DNA of 11,987 nucleotides from Spirochaetaceae bacterium (GTDB lineage Bacteria; Spirochaetota; Spirochaetia; B11-G9): assembly GCA_030643345.1 (NCBI GenBank), contig DAOWMA010000023.1:1-11987 (forward strand), in the 5' to 3' direction. Shown one piece after another: positions 7,484 to 11,987 of the stretch (the first letter of the stretch is position 1; the number at the start of each line of letters is the position of its first letter). A program made the position numbers and the translations under genes. The notes beneath the pieces were generated by a model. It made no database searches. It was not told the origin of the DNA and saw nothing but the letters and a program-made list of their open reading frames with translations.

Positions 7484-8475
7484 TACGCCTGGATAAGAGT
7501 CATCGCAGATGTAACCACAATATCTTCTATACTGCAGCCTCTTGAGAGATCACTTACAGGTTTTGCAAATCCCTGTAGTATTGGACCCCATGCGTCGGCT
7601 CCTGCAAGTCTCTGAGTCAGTTTGTATCCAATATTACCAGACTGCAGATCAGGGAAAATAAGTACATTAGCCTTTCCTGCTACAGGAGAACCAGGTGCTT
7701 TTTTTTCTCCAATACTTTCGACTATAGCTGCATCCAGCTGAAGTTCTCCATCGATGTTAATATCTGGTCGTTTTTCTCTGGCAATTGCAAGTGCTTTTTT
7801 AACCTTGTCAATATTGGGATGTTTGGAAGATCCTTTTGTGGAAAATGAAAGCATTGCAGTTATTGGCTCCGCTCCTAGAAATGTTTTACAGGTATCCGAA
7901 GATGCTATTGCTATTTCTGAAAGTTCCTCTGCAGTCGGGTCAGGAATAGTTGCACAATCAGAAAATACCATGCTCCCATCCACACCCCATTTTTTATCTT
8001 TCATAGTCATAATAAAACAGGATGAGGCAGATTTGATACCAGGTTTAGTCTTTATAATTGTAAATGAAGCAATAAGAACATTCCCTGTAGAATTTTCTGC
8101 TCCGGCGACCATTCCGTCTACAATCCCCTTTCTTAACATCATTGCTCCCCAGGAAAGCGGGGTTTTGATAATCTTTTCGGCCAATTCCATGGAAATATTT
8201 TTGTGTTTTCTAAGTTCATAGTATTCTTCTGTAAATTCAGAAAGCAGATCTGAATTTGACGGATCAATGAGAGTAAAACCCGATAAATCTACTTTATTCT
8301 CTGCTGCTGCAGTTTCAATTTCTTTAACTGCCCCTATAAGGAAAACTTCAGAAGCTATCCCTTTATCAAGAATAATTCGTCCTGCAGCCAGGGTCCTTGG
8401 TTCTGTACCTTCCGGCAGCACCAGTTTTTTTTTCATACTTTTTGCTTTGTTTATCATAGTTTCAGGAAATGTCAT
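7483..8475 (-). CDS. pta: Phosphate acetyltransferase
   Basis: Pta interconverts acetyl-CoA plus phosphate with acetyl phosphate plus CoA. With acetate kinase it yields ATP and acetate in fermenting cells; ackA is not in this window. The 330-residue product matches the short catalytic form (about 325-335 residues) without the extra N-terminal regulatory domains of the enterobacterial enzyme. Characteristic stretches are LVLPEGTEPRT (18-28), GMVAGAENSTGNV (121-133), KTKPGIKSASS (142-152), DGELQLDAA (242-250), FPDLQSGNIGYKLTQRLAGA (274-293) and GPILQGFAKPVSDLSRG (297-313), the last two near the CoA and phosphate site. ATG at 8475-8473 is supported by AAGGAG at 8488-8483 with 7-nt spacing. The gene is divergent from tyrA and ends against the repeat cluster. 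Confidence 0.97.
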   Translation of the reverse strand: MTFPETMINKAKSMKKKLVLPEGTEPRTLAAGRIILDKGIASEVFLIGAVKEIETAAAENKVDLSGFTLIDPSNSDLLSEFTEEYYELRKHKNISMELAEKIIKTPLSWGAMMLRKGIVDGMVAGAENSTGNVLIASFTIIKTKPGIKSASSCFIMTMKDKKWGVDGSMVFSDCATIPDPTAEELSEIAIASSDTCKTFLGAEPITAMLSFSTKGSSKHPNIDKVKKALAIAREKRPDINIDGELQLDAAIVESIGEKKAPGSPVAGKANVLIFPDLQSGNIGYKLTQRLAGADAWGPILQGFAKPVSDLSRGCSIEDIVVTSAMTLIQA

Positions 8476-8504
8476 TATGCGCTCCTTTGAATTAAGTAAA
8501 TTTG

Positions 8505-8534
8505 GATATATGTACCATAATAGGGTAAAAGCAA
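8505..8534 (-). promoter_or_regulatory. Candidate promoter for pta
   Basis: On the minus strand TTGCTT (8534-8529) and TATATC (8510-8505) are 18 nt apart and lie 30 nt or more upstream of the pta ATG. Each box matches the sigma70 consensus at four of six positions, so this is a moderate candidate in a 105-nt AT-rich gap shared with the divergent tyrA gene. Confidence 0.3.
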
Positions 8535-8580
8535 TAAATTTTCTATATATTTTTTTTAAATATTTTGTTAATCTCTACAG

Positions 8581-9324
8581 ATGAAAGTTGGAGTTTATGG
8601 TTTAGGACGGTTTGGTTTTTTTTGGTCCGAACTTCTTGCCCGGAAGTTTGATGTCTCCGGATATAACAGATCTTCGTTAGCAGTGAAACCGAGTAATGTT
8701 ACTTTGGTTGAGGAAGATATTATCCTTCAAAGTGATGTTCTTTTTCTCTGTGTTTCAATTTCTTCTATGGAACAGGTCCTTAAGAATATAACCGGACGTA
8801 TCAAACCCGGTTGCATTGTTTTTGATACATGTTCTGTAAAGATTTATCCTATCAATATTATGAAATCACTTCTTGGAGAAAAAGTTGAGATAATCGGTCT
8901 CCATCCCATGTTTGGTCCGGATTCAGGTAAAGATGGTGTAGAAGACCTGCCTTTAGTATTTATTCCGGTGCGTAACAAGTTGGATGCTGCTGAGAAATGG
9001 AAAAAGATTTTTACTGATTATGGTATGAGGGTTATTGAAATTACGGCTGATCTGCATGACCGGGATGCTGCCTTTACTCAGGGAATTACACACTTTATCG
9101 GTAGAGTATTAAATGAGTTGCAACTGAAGGAAAGCAATATATCAACTATGGGGTATAAAAGTCTGCTTACAATAGTAGAACAGACCTGTAACGACCCTTT
9201 TCAGTTGTTTATGGATCTTCAGCATTATAATCCATATACGCATGATATGAGACATAAATTGAATGGTTCTTTAAAGAAGACAATGGCTATGCTGGCCGAT
9301 GCAGACCCTGTAAGAGATTTGTGA
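8581..9324 (+). CDS. tyrA: Prephenate/arogenate dehydrogenase (TyrA family)
   Basis: TyrA enzymes oxidatively decarboxylate prephenate or arogenate with NAD(P)+ in tyrosine synthesis. The N-terminal Rossmann domain begins at once with GLGRFG (7-12). Family motifs follow: DTCSVK (82-87), LHPMFGP (107-113), the conserved HD pair at 159-160 and QGITHFIGR (167-175). The C-terminal part, with GYKSLLTIVEQTCNDPFQLF (191-210) and YNP, resembles the short helical domain of plant-type arogenate dehydrogenases more than the longer E. coli or Bacillus enzymes. At 247 residues it is short, with no chorismate mutase or ACT domain. Substrate preference cannot be read from sequence alone. The nucleotide-binding loop fixes the start at ATG 8581, yet no Shine-Dalgarno precedes it. 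It stands alone, divergent from pta. Confidence 0.88.
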   Translation: MKVGVYGLGRFGFFWSELLARKFDVSGYNRSSLAVKPSNVTLVEEDIILQSDVLFLCVSISSMEQVLKNITGRIKPGCIVFDTCSVKIYPINIMKSLLGEKVEIIGLHPMFGPDSGKDGVEDLPLVFIPVRNKLDAAEKWKKIFTDYGMRVIEITADLHDRDAAFTQGITHFIGRVLNELQLKESNISTMGYKSLLTIVEQTCNDPFQLFMDLQHYNPYTHDMRHKLNGSLKKTMAMLADADPVRDL

Positions 9325-9338
9325 GAATTACACCTATC

Positions 9339-9367
9339 TTGACAGTGGTTACAAGCATAGATACGAT
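9339..9367 (+). promoter_or_regulatory. Sigma70-type promoter for the bactofilin-TPR-mtaB unit
   Basis: A perfect TTGACA at 9339-9344 and TACGAT at 9362-9367 are separated by exactly 17 nt. This is the best-spaced promoter pair in the window and lies in the 124-nt gap after tyrA. Transcription would start near 9374 and leave a leader of about 75 nt before the bactofilin ATG. Confidence 0.6.
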
Positions 9368-9448
9368 GATTCTTGTAAGGAGTGACCTTGTGTCTCTCCG
9401 GATTAGCAGAGGTAAATCTTGTTTTTACCCAATAGACAGGAGATAAGT

Positions 9449-9868
9449 ATGTCTGATGTGCAAATTAGAGAAGTCGATGAGGCAGATATCGACACTGTTC
9501 TCGCAGAAGATATTAATTTTGAAGGTACTCTTAATTTTGAGAAATCACTAATGATAAAAGGAAGATTCCTTGGTGATATCAAAGCTGCAGGAGAATTATA
9601 TATAGATACTGATGCCTACGTTGAAGCGCGTGTTGAGGCAGAGGTTGTTTCTTTGAAAGGGAAAGTGAAGGGTGATGTTTTTGCCTACACCAAGGTAGAG
9701 TTATTCTCTTCTGCCATGGTTGATGGAGATATAACTGCTCCGGATGTTATTATGGAGAGCGGCTGTAGGTTCAATGGTATCTGCAGGATGGAATCCCCCT
9801 TAAAGGGAGATAAAATGGGCGACACGAAGTGCCAGGGACCCGTTATCAGTCGTAAAGGAGCTGAATAG
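9449..9868 (+). CDS. Bactofilin
   Basis: Bactofilins polymerise without nucleotide into filaments at the inner face of the membrane and help place cell-wall enzymes or shape the cell. The 139-residue product has the family layout: a short acidic N-terminal tail (1-20), a right-handed beta-helix core (about 20-112) with repeated short hydrophobic strands such as LMIKGRFLGDI, VVSLKGKVKGDVFA and VDGDITAPDVI, and a short flexible tail. ATG 9449 is chosen because AGGAGA at 9438-9443 lies 5 nt before it; an in-frame TTG at 9419 would place that site inside the gene. The stop overlaps the GTG of the next gene by one base, so the exported TPR protein is translationally coupled and may be a partner. 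Confidence 0.93.
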   Translation: MSDVQIREVDEADIDTVLAEDINFEGTLNFEKSLMIKGRFLGDIKAAGELYIDTDAYVEARVEAEVVSLKGKVKGDVFAYTKVELFSSAMVDGDITAPDVIMESGCRFNGICRMESPLKGDKMGDTKCQGPVISRKGAE

Positions 9869-10494
9869 TGAAAAACAGAGTATTTTTAACAACTGTTATT
9901 CTAATAATATCAATGTCTGTTTTCGGGCAGGAGAGACCGGATGCACTTCTCTTGTATCAGAATGGTGATTATAAGGAAGCAATAGAAATTTGCAATAGTG
10001 AACTGGAGCTTAGACCCGGCAATATGGATTCCTACTCTGTATTGGGGTGGAGTCTTATCAAACTTGGGCGATACCAGGAAGCTCTTGAAAACTCAAAGGA
10101 AGGTCTTAAGATCTCCCGTTATGATGCAAGAATAGTGGAAATTATTGGAGAAGCCAATTTTTATCTTGGGAAAAATCTGGAAGCTTTAAAATGGTTTGAA
10201 GAATATGCGGTTTTGGCACCTACCGGAGGAAGAATAGATACTGTGTATTTTTTTATGGGAGAGCTTTTTATCAGGATGGGAGAGTATAATCATGCTGATA
10301 TTGCATTTACAACTGCTGTATTTCACACTCCTAATATTGCCCGCTGGTGGGCAAGACTCGGTTATGCAAGAGAAATGGCAAAAGATTATACTTATTCCAT
10401 AGAAGCATATAATAAGGCCCTTGATCTGGCACCATCTTTTCCTGACGCAAAGCGGGGAAAAGAACGTGTAGAGGCCCAATTACGGAATGGTTAG
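9868..10494 (+). CDS. Exported TPR-repeat protein
   Basis: The start is GTG 9868, sharing its G with the bactofilin TAG stop; AAAGGAG at 9855-9861 gives 6-nt spacing. Residues 1-20 form a signal peptide ending SVFG, with no lipobox. The mature 188 residues form about five tetratricopeptide repeats: near 24-51 (NGDYKEAIEICNSELELRPG), 55-85 (LGRYQEALENSKEGL), 89-117 (LGKNLEALKWFEEYAVLAP), 125-152 (MGEYNHADIAFTTAV) and 159-190 (AKDYTYSIEAYNKALDLAP). TPR solenoids bind other proteins, and a periplasmic adaptor role is inferred. There is no catalytic domain. Its 3' end overlaps mtaB by 8 nt, so it sits in one transcript between a cytoskeletal gene and a tRNA-modification gene. Confidence 0.9.
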   Translation: MKNRVFLTTVILIISMSVFGQERPDALLLYQNGDYKEAIEICNSELELRPGNMDSYSVLGWSLIKLGRYQEALENSKEGLKISRYDARIVEIIGEANFYLGKNLEALKWFEEYAVLAPTGGRIDTVYFFMGELFIRMGEYNHADIAFTTAVFHTPNIARWWARLGYAREMAKDYTYSIEAYNKALDLAPSFPDAKRGKERVEAQLRNG

Positions 10495-11836
10495 TGCCGC
10501 GTTCTATACTTTGGGTTGTAAACTGAACCAAAGTGAAAGTGAGGCCCTGGTATCGTCCTTTGACAGCCGGGGTTTTTTAATTTCTAAAGTAACTGATCAT
10601 GCAGATCTCTATATTGTAAACAGTTGTACTGTTACAACTAAAGCTGAACAAAAAGCGCGTAGAATGATAAGGAAATTTGCCCGGGATAATCCCGGGTCTG
10701 TTGTACTTGTAACTGGTTGTTATGCCCAGGTGGAACCGGAAGAAATTGGTGATCTTGGGAATAATGTTTTTGTTGTTTCAATGGATAGAAAACATACTTT
10801 ACTTGGTTTGCCTGATGCTCTTAGAGAGGGAATGAGTCACGGTCTTACGCTGACAGAAGTAGTTTCTGATTTTCTTGAAGATTCCAGAGCTCAGAGTATC
10901 AAAAATGAAGATCGGTTTATGTTTGATACTACCTCCTTTACCGAACATGCCAGGGCCTATCTTAAAATTCAGGATGGATGCAACAATAATTGTGCTTACT
11001 GCAGGGTTACTATTGCCCGGGGGGATTCTGTAAGTTTAAAACTTTGTGAGGTGGTCCGAAGAGCTGTCAGTCTTGAAAGAGCCGGGTACAGAGAAATAAT
11101 TATAACAGGTGTTAATATAACCGATTATATGGATCCCGATAACCATGCAAACAGACTTCCTGAACTGATAAATAAATTGACTTCCACACTAAAAACAGCA
11201 CGAATAAGGCTTTCATCTTTAGAACCGGATATGATAGATGATAATCTTGCAGCGGCAGTGGCACATGAGTCTGTTGTTCCCCATTTCCATATTCCAGTTC
11301 AAAGTGGTTCAAATTTTCTGCTTGAGAAAATTAACAGGCATTATACCCGGGATAAGGTTCGTGAAGCTGTACAAATTCTCCGGAATGTAAAAAATGATCC
11401 CTTTATTGCTGCAGATCTTATTGTCGGTCTTCCCGGTGAAACGGAAGATTATTTTATCGATTCCTACTCTCTTATCAGCGAACTTGAGTTTACACAACTC
11501 CATATTTTCCCCTATTCCCAAAGACCTGGAACAGCTTTGTTTAATGCAAAGAACCGTGTGCCTGAAAGAATTACCGGTGAAAGAACCAGGCGTATCAGAA
11601 ATTTGGCAGACGATTTGCACAAAAAATATCTGGAAAGATGGCAGGAACGGGAAATTGATGTGATATTGGAGAAATATATTGAATCCATCGGTGCCTGGTC
11701 CGGGTTGTCGGAGAATTATCTTCATGTAATGGTAAAAGGATTGGATAATGATGGTTCTTTCCGGGGAAGGCTTGTGCGGTGCAGGATTGATAATATTGAG
11801 AACGGGGTAGAATGTGAATTTATTAGATTTTTGTAG
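10487..11836 (+). CDS. mtaB: tRNA N6-threonylcarbamoyladenosine (t6A37) methylthiotransferase MtaB
   Basis: MtaB adds a methylthio group to t6A37 in tRNAs reading ANN codons, using two [4Fe-4S] clusters and S-adenosylmethionine. The 449-residue protein has all three family domains. The N-terminal cluster domain has Cys11 (TLGCKLNQ, typical of the MtaB branch), Cys47 (NSCTVT) and Cys78 (VTGCYAQ). The radical SAM domain has CNNNCAYC with Cys165, Cys169 and Cys172. A TRAM-type RNA-binding tail covers about 388-449. ATG 10487 lies inside the end of the TPR gene, an 8-nt overlap, with GAGG near 10471-10474 as a weak ribosome site. The start is fixed by the nearby Cys11 motif. The TAG stop lies inside the first unit of the downstream repeat cluster, so the last residues may have been set by that repeat. 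Confidence 0.95.
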   Translation: MVSAAFYTLGCKLNQSESEALVSSFDSRGFLISKVTDHADLYIVNSCTVTTKAEQKARRMIRKFARDNPGSVVLVTGCYAQVEPEEIGDLGNNVFVVSMDRKHTLLGLPDALREGMSHGLTLTEVVSDFLEDSRAQSIKNEDRFMFDTTSFTEHARAYLKIQDGCNNNCAYCRVTIARGDSVSLKLCEVVRRAVSLERAGYREIIITGVNITDYMDPDNHANRLPELINKLTSTLKTARIRLSSLEPDMIDDNLAAAVAHESVVPHFHIPVQSGSNFLLEKINRHYTRDKVREAVQILRNVKNDPFIAADLIVGLPGETEDYFIDSYSLISELEFTQLHIFPYSQRPGTALFNAKNRVPERITGERTRRIRNLADDLHKKYLERWQEREIDVILEKYIESIGAWSGLSENYLHVMVKGLDNDGSFRGRLVRCRIDNIENGVECEFIRFL

Positions 11837-11873
11837 GGAACAGGTCGTTTTCTGTAGGGAACAGATCGTTTTC
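11832..11873 (+). repeat. Two tandem 21-nt direct repeats overlapping the mtaB stop codon
   Basis: Units at 11832-11852 and 11853-11873 are 21 nt each and differ at one position (AACAGGTCG against AACAGATCG). Each begins TGTAGGGAACAG and ends GTTTTC. The mtaB TAG (11834-11836) is bases 3-5 of the first unit. A third, slightly changed copy starts at 11874 and becomes the left arm of the palindrome. Confidence 0.9.
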
Positions 11874-11907
11874 TGTAGGGACAGGTCGCGACCTGTCCCT
11901 ACAGAAA
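11870..11907. repeat. 38-nt perfect palindrome with GTAGGG ends, REP-like
   Basis: Two exactly complementary 19-nt arms meet at CG|CG in the centre; the left arm reads TTTCTGTAGGGACAGGTCG. In RNA it would form a long GC-rich hairpin just after mtaB that could stabilise or end the transcript, although no T-tract follows. Its outer TAGGG...CCCTA matches the palindrome at 7430-7466 while the centres differ, so the two look like different subtypes of one repeat class. Confidence 0.88.
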
Positions 11908-11931
11908 TATCAAAAATCTCCACACACATAA

Positions 11932-11966
11932 TTGATTTTTTATTTTTATGAGTTATACTGTATAAC
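11932..11966 (+). promoter_or_regulatory. Promoter for the gene beyond the right edge, with a dyad over the -10 box
   Basis: TTGATT at 11932-11937 and TATACT at 11954-11959 are 16 nt apart, and a second -10-like TATAAC lies at 11961-11966. The -10 box is inside a 15-nt perfect dyad, GTTATAC-T-GTATAAC (11952-11966), which could be an operator for a repressor. TA-rich dyads also arise by chance around -10 boxes, so the operator reading is tentative. Confidence 0.5.
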
Positions 11967-11981
11967 AGAAAATAACCTTTT

Positions 11982-11987
11982 AGGAGG
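11982..11987 (+). promoter_or_regulatory. Strong Shine-Dalgarno for a gene starting just outside the window
   Basis: The window ends in AGGAGG, the full anti-16S complement, preceded by an A/T-rich leader and the promoter at 11932-11966. A rightward coding region should begin within about 5-10 nt beyond position 11987. Nothing can be said of its product. Confidence 0.6.

Noticed and set aside
7754..8221. Plus-strand open frame of 155 codons opposite pta
   Set aside because: The minus strand encodes an unmistakable Pta throughout; the antisense frame shows no family resemblance and no ribosome site.
11832..11907. CRISPR array
   Set aside because: The 21-nt units are directly adjacent with no spacers, only two or three copies exist, and they lead into a palindrome; no cas gene is nearby.
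11309..11929. Minus-strand open frame of 206 codons across the mtaB end and repeat cluster
   Set aside because: It is antisense to the TRAM-containing end of MtaB, its N-terminal part is read from the repeats themselves (repeated LQKT-like units), and no domain is visible.

Overview
The window looks like part of a moderately AT-rich chromosome from a free-living or host-associated spirochaete-like bacterium. That placement is an inference. It rests on a membrane-anchored PilZ protein with a YcgR-like front half, two exported HEAT-repeat proteins, a bactofilin and an exported TPR protein packed among housekeeping genes. No rRNA, tRNA or other taxonomic marker is present. No phage, CRISPR, insertion-sequence or defence genes were seen. 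The coding content is mostly chromosomal core, and the least explained material is two clusters of palindromic repeats and a pair of paralogous HEAT proteins.

Layout. A CPBP-family intramembrane protease is cut by the left edge and runs leftward (1-551). Divergent from it is a rightward run: a PilZ protein (669-1718), exported HEAT protein 1 (1763-2944), a ComEC-type channel without its usual C-terminal nuclease-like domain (2985-4376), rsmA/ksgA (4413-5294), a lipoprotein with YD-like beta repeats (5359-6228) and exported HEAT protein 2 (6218-7423). The spacings are 44, 40, 36 and 64 nt, and the last pair overlaps by 11 nt. A perfect 37-nt palindrome with a partial extra copy fills the gap to the convergent pta gene (7483-8475, minus strand).

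Divergent from pta is a TyrA-type prephenate/arogenate dehydrogenase (8581-9324). After a good sigma70-type promoter comes a tightly overlapping unit of bactofilin (9449-9868), exported TPR protein (9868-10494) and the tRNA methylthiotransferase mtaB (10487-11836). The mtaB stop codon lies inside a second repeat cluster: two direct 21-nt copies followed by a 38-nt perfect palindrome (11832-11907). The right end holds a promoter with a dyad over its -10 box and a strong Shine-Dalgarno for a gene beginning just outside the window.

How the genes may work together. RsmA and MtaB modify rRNA and tRNA. Pta links acetyl-CoA to acetyl phosphate. TyrA serves tyrosine synthesis. ComEC would carry single-stranded DNA across the inner membrane. 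The exported HEAT proteins, the lipoprotein, the TPR protein and the bactofilin point to envelope or periplasmic scaffold roles. The PilZ protein would read cyclic di-GMP at the inner membrane. The functional grouping of the envelope genes is inferred from position and export signals only.
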